DNA from: Pseudevernia furfuracea
Taxonomy: Eukaryota > Ascomycota > Lecanoromycetes > Lecanorales > Parmeliaceae
Direction of reading: 5' to 3'
Length of the DNA stretch: 64,000 nucleotides
Assembly (NCBI GenBank): GCA_022315425.1
Contig: JAIUPT010000041.1
Location: 930,001 to 994,000, forward strand
Shown: positions 11,387 to 21,815 of the stretch, piece after piece
Position numbering within the stretch: the stretch's first letter is position 1
How the letters are laid out: each line of letters begins with the position of its first letter
The notes under the pieces: generated by a model
Databases searched by the model: none
What the model was told of the DNA's origin: nothing
The model's input: only the letters and a program-made list of their open reading frames with translations
Translations under genes and position numbers: made by a program

Positions 11387-13180
11387 ATGAATGTCTCCCA
11401 GATTTACGTTACAGCCGCTGGCGGCCTCTTCCTTCTCTTTATTCTTCTCAATTTTCTTTCACAGACGATACGGGAGCGGATCGCTCTCTTCACGTTCAAG
11501 CACCTTACCTATTTATACTTTCTTCATCGTCATCGACTACTAGGCTCGTGGACTCGAAGTGATGTCCTTATTCAACTGATCTACATTACTATCAACAGTT
11601 TATGTCTCGGATTCAGAGCATCTACACTGTCAAAAGCTGGTCTCCGAGCGGGGAACCTGTCGCTGGCCAATATGGTCTCTCCGCCGGTCCTCACCTCAGC
11701 TTCCTGGCCGACGTGCTCGGCTTTCATTTGGACTCGTACCGTTACCTTCACCGCTTAGCAGGTGTGATGTCGTTTACATTGTTGCTATTCCATGTCCTCG
11801 TCGTCGTGATTCAGCGAACATTGTTCTCCCTGAATATACCGGAGCATCTCTACGAAATAATCGTATGTTTATCCTCCTCGCTCACGCTGTTTGACACTGA
11901 CCCTGTATAGGTAGGATCATCGTTATGTTTACTCGTGTTACTCTCCCACCCCCTCTTGCGCAGACCCTCCTACGAAGTCTTCCTGCGGATGCATCAAGCA
12001 CTGACCGTTCTTTCTGTCTACTCAATCCAGCGTCATCTGCCGTCGGATTCGCTCTTCCCACGCCTGTACCTTTATATCTCCGCGGCGCTATTCCTCTCTA
12101 CGTCGGTGATTCAATGTGTCAGCATCGTGTGGCGGAATGGGACCTTCCGTCACGGTCACGCCCGAGCCCTCGTCACTTATGCTGAGGGCTCGGTTAAGAT
12201 TACTATCAGGCTTTCTCGGCCGCTGACGATCCAAGCCGGACAATACATTAACCTGTGGATGCCTTCTGCGAGTTTCTCGTCCTTCCTGCAGAGTCATCCT
12301 TTCGTGGTAACCTCCTGGTCGCCTGAAGAGCAAACTCAACTGGAACTATTTGTTGAACCTCGCCGAGGGCTTACTCGGGAACTCCTATACCATGCGCAAG
12401 CCGGTGAAAGGTGGGCCAAGTTTAAATATCGCGGGGTCCTGTTCAGTGGACTTCATGGAATAAGTGCTCCTGTGGGCGAGTACGAGAGCGTTCTTATGAT
12501 TGTTACCGGTTTTGGGATGACCGCCCTTCTGCCATATCTCTCACGATTGATTCATGGGTATTAGAATCGAAAGATTTACACGTCGAATTCGCGTAATCTG
12601 GCAGGTACAGCGAATCGGTAAGCATAGCCGATACATCTATACAAATAAGACAAAGCTTACGAGTGTAGAGATTGCACTCGCGATGCAACCATTACTAAAC
12701 AGTGCCTTAAAAGGCGACAATCTAGACAAGGTGATAAATGAGCGCTAATTGAGGAGGTATCGCTGATACAGCCTACAGATTCTCTCCATCTCAATCTTTT
12801 CAAACTCCTTAAAAGAGGGGGAAGTCTCTTTTGGCCGCCGTGATATAATTTACCGAGGCTCGGCAGACGCAACAGGTATCCTGCGAGACGAGCTGGCTGT
12901 GAGGGATACAGAGAACCAGTACGGAGATGTTGAAGCCACCCAAATCGAGGCTGGACATATACAATAAGCCGCAAGGAAGCTACAGGGAGAGAAGGGAAAG
13001 ATACTGGTGATAGATAAAGTCTCTCGTTAGCTTGCCCATTATGACTGACCGTGAGCAGTATCCGGAACGGTTCAGCAGCGAGACGACCTCCGAGATGCGG
13101 TACGTAGCTACTTAGATGATGGGGTGGAATTACTCGAGTTGGAATATCAGCCCGGAGAAGGGTAGGCACGACGGCCGGAT
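11387..13180 (+). pseudogene. Ferric reductase / NADPH-oxidase-like membrane protein, frameshifted
   Basis: ATG 11387 opens a hydrophobic N terminus (NVSQIYVTAAGGLFLL) followed by the ferric-reductase transmembrane domain. The four heme-ligand histidines are recognisable in HRLAGVMSF, LLLFHVLVV, FLRMHQALT and QRHLPSD. The FAD-binding motif is QSHPFVVTSW (about 12292) and the C-terminal NAD-binding part has DLRDAVRSYLDDGVELLELE (about 13090). An intron at 11863-11910 (GTATGT...CACTGAC...TATAG) is intact, and a second probably lies at about 12619-12669. A one-base frameshift near 11676, inside the membrane domain, and further stops after 12562 destroy the reading frame. The family reduces extracellular Fe(III) across the membrane using NADPH and heme. 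Ferric reductases are common Starship accessory genes. Confidence 0.75.
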
Positions 13181-13477
13181 TGGTGGTCGATGTTTCTTTG
13201 TAATAGGAAAAATAGTAGTCTACAACATAGTCTATCAACATGTCGCTCCGAACACCACCTCCTTATCAAGCCGAGGTGGTCAAAGGGACTGCAGAGTATG
13301 TTGAGCTAATACCTGCCAAAACATGTCTGGTATCCGCTTTATAGGCTAGAGACTAGTATATTATGAGGAGAGGTCTGTAAGGTGGAAGTGACACCCGTAA
13401 GGGACTGGTACGCTAGGGAATTCTGTAATACGAGTAACCTACGTTTTATGAATCCGCCTTATAATGAATGTTTTAAG

Positions 13478-13581
13478 ACTAATCACGTCTGCAAACTATA
13501 GTCTCCAGACCAATTTTGTCATTAGACTATTTATTTAAGACATTATTGGTCTGGAGACTGTAGTCTGCAGACGTGATTAGT
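13478..13581. repeat. Foldback hairpin: 36-nt arms, 32-nt loop
   Basis: The arms at 13478-13513 and 13546-13581 match as inverted repeats at 34 of 36 positions, and both mismatches are transitions. The arms contain the motif GTCTCCAGACCAA and the outer part ACTAATCACGTCTGCA. It sits in a non-coding stretch rich in TGTCT/GACA words that continues to about 13720. It looks like a minute inverted-repeat element or the remains of one. Confidence 0.8.
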
Positions 13582-14640
13582 TGTTGGACAGTATTTGTCT
13601 CTAGATAAATGTCTTTGGACAAAAAATGTCTTCTAACATATGTCTCAAAACGCTAATGTAAGGACGCTATTTGTCTGGAAACATTTGTGTAAGGATACTA
13701 TTTATATGAAAACCCTAGTCTTAAGATATATAAGAATAAATCTTAGTGCCCATATTATCAAATAACCCTAACCTCATGTTTAAAAGTAAGGGTTAAAGCT
13801 ACGCACTTCGTAAAAGTAGCGCTCTGTTGTCTATCCTACAGTCCTATCCGAAGAGTCTCTAGTGAGGAAGTACTAGCTACTAAGACCGCTAGGACCTAAT
13901 CTACGAGGTCTACGAGCGACGAGGGGTGCAAATATCTAGAAAGGGAGACCCGAAAGGGCGCTAGAGACGAGGGTATCAGAAACGATAAGGGTTCAGAATG
14001 GATCTAGAGCGAGCCTTAAGGGGAGGGACCAGAAATGGTCGTCTAGCGAGCCGGAGTCGAAACGGATGTGAAACGGATATGAAACGGATATGAACCGAAA
14101 AGTTATCTAGAATGATACCGTTTAGGTAGCTTACGGTTAATTTTAGGTCTTATAGGGCTGTCAGGGAACCTTCTAGAAAATAGACTTCCCAACCTCGAGG
14201 TTGGCAAGTCCAAGTCAATCAATCCGATTTGTTCAGTCCAGGTCTACAAATCTAGAAGCCTAGTTCTTCGTCTCTCTACCAAGGTAATGGTACTCGATTG
14301 ACTACGTGATCTCGAGTCCTGCAAATCGAGAAATAACAAGCAAAGGAGTGCTGATGACTTTCGATAAGAGCCAATCGGACAACGTAGTACTGCGGAGTCA
14401 TTAGGCGTGCTAAGGACGGATCTGACAATCTGTACGGCGTGTTCTTACTGCACATAGCTCTTTGCTATCGGTCAGTTGACTTCATTGGTTCCGCGCGACG
14501 GGCGAATGCTCCACGAATCAGCTGGGTACACGTGGCTTGGCCCGCCTGCTCTGCATATGCATGTCTTTGACAGGCAAGGAGTTATCTTTCGAGAGACTGT
14601 CCCCTCCTGTCCGTCATACCAAGACTGTAAGCACCGTTTA
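13582..14640. other. Non-coding stretch with short tandem words
   Basis: No gene-like frame. Around 14055-14092 a short unit (GTGAAACGGATAT and variants) is repeated about three times. No tRNA or rRNA was recognised by eye. Confidence 0.45.
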
Positions 14641-14745
14641 GGAGACTAAATTCTCCTCACACCCATGGCCGATCAACAAACTATGCCACTCCGTGACAGG
14701 TACGGGGAATGAATCTCCGAGGCTTTCGAGAAGAAAGAAGAAGAC

Positions 14746-15558
14746 ATGAACGCTATGAAAGAGCATCGACTCGAAGAAGCTAACAGGCTTGCAAGAGATG
14801 CATTGACTTTGGGAAAAGAGAGACATAGTTCCCGGACCTTTCGAGGCTTGCAGAAAGTCGATAGTGGCATCAAGAGAACACCATCGGAGCTGCGTACGGG
14901 GAGCACAAAGCCGGGGCCGGGCGGATCTGTACCTCTACTTACACCTCCAAGATCTCCAACTAAATCCGGAGTCTCAACGGGAACATCCGTTGCTATTACG
15001 CCGGTGGTCGAAATAACAGACTCTCAAGAAGTTGCAGACATTCGCAGCTCTCTCCGAAACCATGAGTCCGAAATCTTGTCACTTCGAATCCAACTTGAGG
15101 ATATACGAGCGGAAGTCCAGGATCTCCATAAGCAGTGTCGGAAAGCGTCCGAAGACTATGCAAACGCGGTCTGCAGAGACGATGAAGAGAACCTCAAGAG
15201 GTTTGAGAAGCGAGAAGAAAAGCTGAAAAAGCTGCTGGAGCAGAAGAACCAGGCAATTAACGGGCTTCAGGAGGAAATCGTGGAGAGAAAAAGATGTGAG
15301 GGAGAACTCAGGGAGAAGCTGACTGAGATGAAAGGAAGAAACAAAGCAAGGGAAGCTATGCCGACTCAAGTAGAGAAGACTGTCAGCGATGGCTCTGATA
15401 CAATAGAGAAGGGCAATAGGAAGGGGAAGGATAAGTCAGTGCGCGCGAAACAGAGAGTGATTGGGAAAACAAGCACAGACTGGGAGTTTCGGCGTAAGAA
15501 GGGGGAGAATGAGACACCTCTCAGCGCCGGGTATCGGATTTTGCGAGGAACGCTATGA
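14746..15558 (+). CDS. Hypothetical coiled-coil protein, 270 aa
   Basis: A single open frame from ATG 14746. The N-terminal quarter is charged, then comes a Ser/Pro/Thr-rich linker (LLTPPRSPTKSG), then a long heptad-like region from about residue 95 to 205 (SLRNHESEILSLRIQLEDIR, KRFEKREEKLKKLLEQKNQA, EIVERKRCEGELREKL). A basic tail of KGKDK/KQR type follows, possibly a nuclear signal. No domain family is recognised. In the same frame an upstream ATG at 14665 (MADQQTMPLRDRYGE) is separated by a TGA at 14710-14712; a single CGA-to-TGA change would make the original protein 27 residues longer. Whether the shorter form is expressed cannot be told. Confidence 0.55.
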   Translation: MNAMKEHRLEEANRLARDALTLGKERHSSRTFRGLQKVDSGIKRTPSELRTGSTKPGPGGSVPLLTPPRSPTKSGVSTGTSVAITPVVEITDSQEVADIRSSLRNHESEILSLRIQLEDIRAEVQDLHKQCRKASEDYANAVCRDDEENLKRFEKREEKLKKLLEQKNQAINGLQEEIVERKRCEGELREKLTEMKGRNKAREAMPTQVEKTVSDGSDTIEKGNRKGKDKSVRAKQRVIGKTSTDWEFRRKKGENETPLSAGYRILRGTL

Positions 15559-15689
15559 GGGCAAAGGAGGCTTTTCTTTTCTCTCCCTGCCATCCGGTCA
15601 ATTTGAACCTCCTAATTGCGTGGAGCATCTCGATTGTCTTTCTTCTACCACCAATATTACGCCTCGTTTCTCCCAAATAATTCAAAACA

Positions 15690-15965
15690 CAGTAATGCAT
15701 AGATTACGCGTCCAAGATCTTACCCGTCCTTGTCTGCACGTGCCAGTCTTCCCTGTTTGACTCTCCGCTGCGCCTGGCGTTTGGCCTCCAGCTGTCGTAC
15801 CAGTTCCTGTATATTTTCTAGCTCGCGTTCGAGTAGCGACCATTTTTTCCCAGCACATTTCGTACTTGTAGCCCCTTTTTGTTTATCTCTTGTCAACGAG
15901 TCTTACAATTTTATATTCTTCTTCATCCAATATTGAAGCCCCTTGGCCCTGAGGCTGCTCAGGGG
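15690..15965 (-). pseudogene. Possible chromodomain-like remnant
   Basis: On the minus strand ASILDEEEYKIVRLVDKR is followed by a stop (TAA) and then TKRGYKYEMCWEK. After a frame change comes SLLERELENIQELVRQLEAK. The order resembles a chromodomain (EYxVExILDKR...RGYxYxVxW...ELxNAxELL), as found at the C-terminal end of fungal Ty3/gypsy integrases. A CAA-to-TAA change would explain the stop. The evidence is short and no retroelement body is next to it. Confidence 0.35.
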
Positions 15966-16089
15966 AAAGTATGGTGATAGTGGTGGCGCGAAGGGGATAG
16001 ACGGTCGCTGCTGCTCCGTGATCACCTCCACGGATAGTCTACTCAGCTCGATCACGGGATAGTGCGACTCACTGTTCAATCCTGTAGAA

Positions 16090-16625
16090 CCTGCGTGAGG
16101 AAATTTGGGCGAATGATATCAGAGAGAGGAGGTCCTCCTTCCGCCATCCATTCTTGAGGAACGGATGCTGTGGAGGTCAAAACCGTGCTCTGGGAAATGT
16201 AGCTGAAGCTCACCTGCGAGATGCGAACATCGTCTCCGAAAGGAAGTCTGCAACCGTAGGAGACCAGCGATGCAAATCGCCGGCGCCGATGACTTCATTG
16301 CGTTTCTTGCAATTCTCCATCAGCTGCATCATGATGTCTCCCAGGGCCTGCACATCTGGATGATCACGCCGATCTTCTGAGGATGCGGCCCTGCAGCATT
16401 CCTGATTCCTTGGACACCTTGGACCCCTTAGGAACCTGGTGGATCTTGTATTCCTTGATATGCATCTGCCCCAGGAATCCTGCCTGGTCCTTGGGGTCCT
16501 CGTCTTCCTCGTCTTCCAGGGTCACAATGTGCTCCTGGCATCCCAGCTGGTCCCGCTGGTCCAGGATAACCTTGGGCTCCCTGTGGACCTGGCTGTGGAA
16601 TAAGGCGATTAGCGCCTTTGAACGG
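16090..16625 (-). pseudogene. Collagen-like Gly-X-Y protein fragment
   Basis: Reading the minus strand from about 16615 gives a run of collagen-type triplets (PGPQGAQGYPGPAGPAGMPG, then GRRGPQGPGRIPGADAYQG) with a stop near 16430. Downstream, in changing frames, come RNAAGPHPQKIGVIIQMCRP and PPLSDIIRPNFLTQVLQD. Collagen-like repeats occur in some fungal secreted or cytosolic proteins with a non-repeat C-terminal part; that arrangement fits here. No start codon or signal peptide is visible because the 5' side is replaced by the duplicated segment at 16630-18665. Confidence 0.5.
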
Positions 16626-16629
16626 CGCC

Positions 16630-18665
16630 TTAGGATACGAAGAGTTCAAAAAATGGCTTTGGAGACAGAATATGTAGATGATACGAGATGGTGATGAGTA
16701 GCGATAATGAACCCTTGGAGGTAGCGGTGATGCCGGTGGCTCTAGCAATTCAGTGGCCGGTCCAGATACGAGGAGTTAAGGACGTCTCATACTCGGAGAT
16801 TGCGCATCACTTCTACATGATCCTGTGGCAGAATCCGTGTTATCGGTAATGCACGACAGCTGGAGCGGGTTGTGCTGGTAAACCAGTCTCCGCACGCCAT
16901 CATTGCCGTAGATGTGCCTCCTTGCACTAGAGCCTGGGTTCTCTATAGATGGCTTGTGAGACCTCAGGTCTCCTGCTAGGCCTCTTGTTGACCTGAGACG
17001 CTTTCTTTGATCGTCGATTCGAGGAGACTTTGGGTGGAAGATTCGTTTGAGCTCTGACTGGAGTTCTGTGACTGGAGCTAGTAAGTGTATCAACGTCCAG
17101 GGTAAGCTCGTCAGCTGACGTCTCAGATTCTGGGTGAGTGGCCTCGTTCGATGACAGTGATACAAAGCTCTGCGTGGATGAAACCAAATCTGAATGTTCC
17201 GCATCTGGCACCTTGCCGTTTGCCGCAATCATAAGCTCTTCCCGTTTCTCTTTCGCCCAGTCCCTAGCATTCCTTAAAGCGCTAGCTCCTTATCGGAAAG
17301 TTTCCGGGACATCCGTCATCTTCCATCCTCTAAGCTGAGTCATGCGATACTCAATTGGATTTTGGGGATCATTGGATGGAGTAGGATGCGTAGAATAGAT
17401 CGTGAGGTCACTCGAACCGCCATGATAAGTCGACGTGATCGTATACGCGTTGTTGTCGTAAGTCGTCTCTGGGTCAATGTATGACCGAAGCTTATGTATC
17501 CCACGGGCACCTAAAGCACCGTCGTATAAAGCTTGTCGCTTGCATACGGCAGTATTTTCATTTGAGCCCTTTCCCTCAGTGAAGAAATTGGGCAAGCAGG
17601 GCGCGGTAGTATTCGTCGACGGTACGATGTAAGGACTCAGCTCTTCCCGAATCTGCTTGTTGAGATTCACCGGACGGCTCCCATCGTAGCAGTCTGGCTT
17701 GACCTTGGTGATAGATCTATCGATTAGGTGTTTGAGGTTTTCGAAGAGAAGGTTCTCCTGCGATGGAATGTCGGATGTGTCTGCAATGATTGGGAATGTC
17801 TTGCTCATTATTATGACTTCAGTCAATGCTTCTTCGTTGGTCTGCTGGAAGGTTTCAAATGCGGTCTCAGAGAAGCGCGAGGGGGAAAGAGACGGCCTTG
17901 GTTGAGTAATTCTCCTATTGATTTCCGCCCAATTACTTGGTTTCTGAGCGCGATTATTCATGTGTATGTCATGATCAACGAGATGCTGCTCGAAGGCAGG
18001 GTCATATGCAGAGGATTTCTTCGTCTTCGAGGAAATATCCGATTCTCTTCCAGTCTTGGCTCGTTTCCGGGAGCCCGATTGACTTGACGATATCGTTCGA
18101 TTAAAAGGAACGGCGGTTTCGGGTTCTGAATACTGGCATACAATCAGAAGGCAATTTCAAAAGGGTTGGATGGAACTTACAGCTCTCAGGTTCTTAAGGC
18201 TTGGTCCACCGTGTCTTGCGAAGCGCTTGAGCTGTGTAAGGTCAATGTTTTCCTTGTCAGTCTGATCAGGCGGTAAAGGAGCAGCAGGTCACTCTGTTCT
18301 TCGATCAAACTCTCGAAGAGCGCGAGGAGTAAGTCACAGTCGTGACAGATTGTCTCAAAACCAGCTAGGCGTTCGGTGTCGTTGCTGATTTCCGAGCTTT
18401 TGTCGTTTGGTGGTGGGCGGCGGTGAAAAGTCAGTCGTAGGCTCTGCTTCAACACAAAGTTTTCGCTTTCGACTGCGGGACATTGGAGTTTTCTCTGAAG
18501 GCATTGAATCTCAGTCTTATTTCAATGGATGATGGAGGACAATCAAGAATGCGGAGATGCAGATAGCGCGCGTCTCCGACAACGACGCTAGCATGTGTCA
18601 TTTCGGATTGCGGGGTTGATAGCCAATCAACGGAATGGCTGCTGCCTGGAAAACGCTAAATATAT
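16630..18665. repeat. 2-kb duplication, copy A (copy B at about 54125-56090)
   Basis: The segment aligns in the same orientation with about 54125-56090. It contains the last codons of a plus-strand SET-type protein (EEFKKWLWR), then a conserved minus-strand fungal gene facing it tail to tail. Copy A has about 110 bp near 16755-16850 that copy B lacks. Differences are mostly transitions and copy B is clearly richer in A and T, so copy B was mutated harder. Confidence 0.85.
16927..18504 (-). pseudogene. Conserved fungal protein of unknown function, copy A, RIP-type stops
   Basis: ATG at 18504 starts PSEKTPMSRSRKRKL, and the frame runs through SWF-stop-DNLSRL-stop-LTPRALREFDRR. Each TGA sits where the family has a tryptophan, so TGG became TGA. 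It then continues LTQLKRFARHGGPSLKNLRA, a 48-bp intron (18133-18180, GTAAGT...CCAG), ITQPRPSLSPSRF, KRQALYDGALGARGIH, YDNNAYTITSTYHGG, TQLRGWKMTDVPETFR, a TAA at 17290-17292, and a Ser/Thr-rich tail ending at 16927. I recognise this as a widespread multi-copy fungal family without known function. Only four stops interrupt about 480 codons, so it is a recently killed gene. Confidence 0.7.
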
Positions 18666-19372
18666 GTGGCGTTCAGTGGTCTCGCAAAATCCACTAGGAG
18701 CAGCCTCAATTCCGACAGAGTCTTCAGAATGAACTCGCTGAATCCGCAATAACTTTTGGACCTTCGGTATTCAAAAGTGGAAGTCGTTTGATCTACTAAG
18801 AAGTAATCTCAGTGAACTTTAAAATCTCAAAAAACGGACTTGCTGGGTCCATTAGGTCTAAAACAAAGTATGTTCTGCTTGGTTTCAGCTTTGAGAATTG
18901 CTTGGGAACAACTGCTTGGGAATATCAATGATACAATAGCATTAGCTTCAGCGTAGATAATTTCAAGTATTCCAACCGGCCACGAATAGTTTATTCTTCA
19001 ACTACGCATGACTTTATGGATAGTCAATGAATCGTCAGAGCTGCAATTAGCCATAAGAGTGTTGTATCGCTGATGGTGTGAATCATTTTTGGTGTACTGA
19101 AACCTCTGATATGAGTCTTGGACGGATTGACAAAACAATGGTCAACGCGTTGATTCTTGAATATAGGGCTTCCGTTATTTGAATAGGTAGACTTCTCGGT
19201 CAGTCACAAAGTCGTAGAGTTAAGCTGAGGTTAATGTAGTAGCTTAGCACAGAGGGTCTTCTCAGATCTACTCGTCAACTAACTCTTTGTGTTTCACTCA
19301 TTTATGTATAAAGATGTCAGACAGTAAAAACATTAGGATAGAACAAACAAGATTCATGATTAATTTCAGCCC
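18666..19372. other. Intergenic, nothing recognised
   Basis: AT-rich, no gene-like frame, between the copy A duplication and the 3' end of the DUF3723 gene. Confidence 0.4.
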
Positions 19373-21622
19373 CTATAACGTAGATGACGCGGAATCGTCA
19401 TCGTTGAGGCCTGAAAAATGATTTAGACGCTGATATTTGCCTCCTTGCACAAATTTCTGTCCTCGTTGTGCCTGTCGGGCCCGGATTTCTTCATCCTCTT
19501 CGGTTATTTCTCGGTGAGCTCGTCCTCGTTTGGTAGACGCTCGTTTATATAGGTTTTGATCCTGTGCTGTCTCATCTTCTCTCACTTCATATTCATTATC
19601 TGTATTCGAATGCATCCGAGTTTCCGATAGAGAATCGTTATCGTTGAGTTCTGAAAGAGGATTGAGACGCTGATATTTGCCTCCTTGCATAAATTTCTGT
19701 CCTCGTTTTGCCTGTCGAGCCCGGATCTCTTCATCCTCTTCGGTTATTTCTCGATGAGCTCGTCTTCGTTTGGTAAACGCTCGCCTATACAGATTTTGAT
19801 CCTGTGTTGTCTCATCTTCTCTCACTCCAGATTCATTATGTGCATTCGAATGCATTCGATTTTCCGGTGGGAATGTGACAATAGCAAGTTGAGTATCATC
19901 TCCATGCGCTACTTCTGTAGGGAAATCTTCTTGAGATACCGCTGCTAATGGGGATGCTTCTTCGAGGTCCCATGCTCCATCTTGACTCTGTCTTTGTGAT
20001 TCCTCAAGGGTTCGCTCCTCTTGCTCCTGACTTGTGTATAGCTCATCTTGCTTTCTTCTCACTAGATTTTCCTCCGTAAACTTCTCTTTCTGCTTGATCT
20101 GTTCCCTTTTCGATCTTCTTTTCCGCTTCCTTTCTTGTCGACCTCCATTCTCCGGCTGGCCGACGTCTTTAATGAGCTTCCTTCGTCGTCTCTTTGGCTT
20201 CTCCCCTTGTGTTGGAGCATCGCTTGTATCCGATGTGAGCGTTCGTAGACCTTCCTCACACGCTTGTTCTGTATCCATAAACCCGCTTGCCTTGGGTATT
20301 AGAATCCCCCGAGTAGATTCCTGCTCCTGTCTTTGTTGAGTCGGCACCTCGGCCGTGAAATCAACTCGCTGTCTGTACAGCTCTAATTCTTGCTCTTGCG
20401 TCTTGAACGCATTTTCTTCCTGAGTGAGTCTTCGTCGGGTTTGCTCTTGCTGATGTTCTTGCTCTTGTAAAGCATTTGCGCTTGAGGCAAGGGTGTTTCG
20501 TAGTTGCTGCTGGTCTTGTAATATCTCCTGAAGCAAGTTAGATTCATGCTGAAGGTATTGTATGACTTGCTCCATTTGATGCTTTTGTTCCTCGGACAGG
20601 ACACCTGATTGATGTTCGAAAGATGCCGTCTCTCCAATCTCGTTGGAGCCTTCGTCAACAATGATAGGGTCTAGATCGCGCATCGAATGGCTTTCTGGCA
20701 ATCTAAGTTCACTGGTACTAGAAGCCAGAGACCTTGATGGTTCTTCTACTGCATTGCCGGGCTGTTGGAGATCAACGTTGGCGACACCTCCATTGTCGGT
20801 TGATTCCGAGTATGGCATGCCGAAAAACTTCACATACATTGATCTGAACCGGAAGAAGCATGTGATCCGCTCGCCTTGTTCGTGCGTGTTGTCTTGTAAG
20901 TGCTGTATGAACATGTACTGTCCATTGGCTTCGTAGTCTTCGACACGTGGTATGCCGCACCTAGATCTTTCGGCTTCTCCAGGACCGTCCGTAACAAGGA
21001 AGGGCCTATGGCTCCAGGTTGCGACTGCGGAGTCTGCAGACCTCGGATACTCTCTCAAAGCGTTGATCTCCGAGGACCCAAAGCCCAGTCGACTAGCGAG
21101 ATCAGCCATCTGTCCCAGTCTCGTTGTATTCACTTTAGGTGTTGGTCTAGCCAGCAAGTCTTTCCCGGTGGGCTTCTTTGGGATATCGCGATGATTTCGC
21201 ATGGCGAAGAAGTATAGCTGTCGATATCCTAGGTCTCGTCGATGTTGCGAGGTCGCTGGAACAGGTTGAAAAAAAGTCTCACTTTCCTGTACTAAAGCAG
21301 AGTCGATGCTCTGATTTTTGTCCGTAAAAATCCTGTTCATAGCCATAGATACAGTTTCCCTAGGATCTAGTGTGAACAGCCATTTTATGCAATCGGTCCA
21401 TGTTTCGAGACATTTGAGATTCTCGAAAAACTCGAAGAGAGAAGGAACCACCCCCTTGAAATTTTGCAATCTTATCCAAATCTGTTCGCGCTCTTGCTGA
21501 CTGAAGAGGCCGAAGATTTCCCCTGCTAATACTTTATCGCGCAGGATCTTAGCATCCGTCGTCGATGCCCACGGGGCTTTGAGCTGCAGTTCTTCCACTG
21601 TGATTTGGTCTATTCGAGCCAT
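19373..21622 (-). CDS. DUF3723 protein, C-terminal half as one open frame (749 aa), 5' truncated
   Basis: A long frame from ATG 21622 (MARIDQITVEELQLKAPWAS). The first 250 residues fit the C-terminal part of DUF3723 proteins (FEFFENLKCLETWTDCIKWL, DPRETVSMAM, SETFFQPVPAT, DLGYRQLYFFAMRNHRDIPK). From about residue 340 to 480 the protein is Gln/Glu-rich coiled coil, then a strongly basic stretch KPKRRRRK (probable nuclear signal). Residues about 590-749 consist of two 80-residue tandem repeats containing HREITEEDEEIRARQA and GGKYQRLN. The normal N-terminal DUF3723 motifs (LKSLCFR, HGxHRxQAA) are absent here but present as a broken piece at 9289-9806 on the same strand. No stop interrupts the frame, unlike most neighbours. 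Function unknown; the family is a common Starship accessory gene. Confidence 0.65.
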   Translation of the reverse strand: MARIDQITVEELQLKAPWASTTDAKILRDKVLAGEIFGLFSQQEREQIWIRLQNFKGVVPSLFEFFENLKCLETWTDCIKWLFTLDPRETVSMAMNRIFTDKNQSIDSALVQESETFFQPVPATSQHRRDLGYRQLYFFAMRNHRDIPKKPTGKDLLARPTPKVNTTRLGQMADLASRLGFGSSEINALREYPRSADSAVATWSHRPFLVTDGPGEAERSRCGIPRVEDYEANGQYMFIQHLQDNTHEQGERITCFFRFRSMYVKFFGMPYSESTDNGGVANVDLQQPGNAVEEPSRSLASSTSELRLPESHSMRDLDPIIVDEGSNEIGETASFEHQSGVLSEEQKHQMEQVIQYLQHESNLLQEILQDQQQLRNTLASSANALQEQEHQQEQTRRRLTQEENAFKTQEQELELYRQRVDFTAEVPTQQRQEQESTRGILIPKASGFMDTEQACEEGLRTLTSDTSDAPTQGEKPKRRRRKLIKDVGQPENGGRQERKRKRRSKREQIKQKEKFTEENLVRRKQDELYTSQEQEERTLEESQRQSQDGAWDLEEASPLAAVSQEDFPTEVAHGDDTQLAIVTFPPENRMHSNAHNESGVREDETTQDQNLYRRAFTKRRRAHREITEEDEEIRARQAKRGQKFMQGGKYQRLNPLSELNDNDSLSETRMHSNTDNEYEVREDETAQDQNLYKRASTKRGRAHREITEEDEEIRARQAQRGQKFVQGGKYQRLNHFSGLNDDDSASSTL

Positions 21623-21815
21623 TGCCGTCTTGTCTTGCAGGAGCAATTCAGATCAGAAATCCTTGATATAACGGAGATAATGAAGGATCTCCTAACGTCC
21701 CTCCACGTGTAGCGGAAAACCACCTGTGCCGGAATGAATTCCTTATAAAGGCATCTCAAATTCTGTCCTTGCAGTTCTATCAAACTGTAAGACTATATCT
21801 CTGTTCTTAACATAT

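Noticed and set aside
12657..13241. 194-codon minus-strand frame
   Set aside because: It overlaps the 3' part of the ferric reductase, whose C-terminal motif is visible on the plus strand; the minus frame has no motif.
13755..13790. CCCTAA word as possible telomeric repeat
   Set aside because: It occurs once, not as an array; no telomere is supported.
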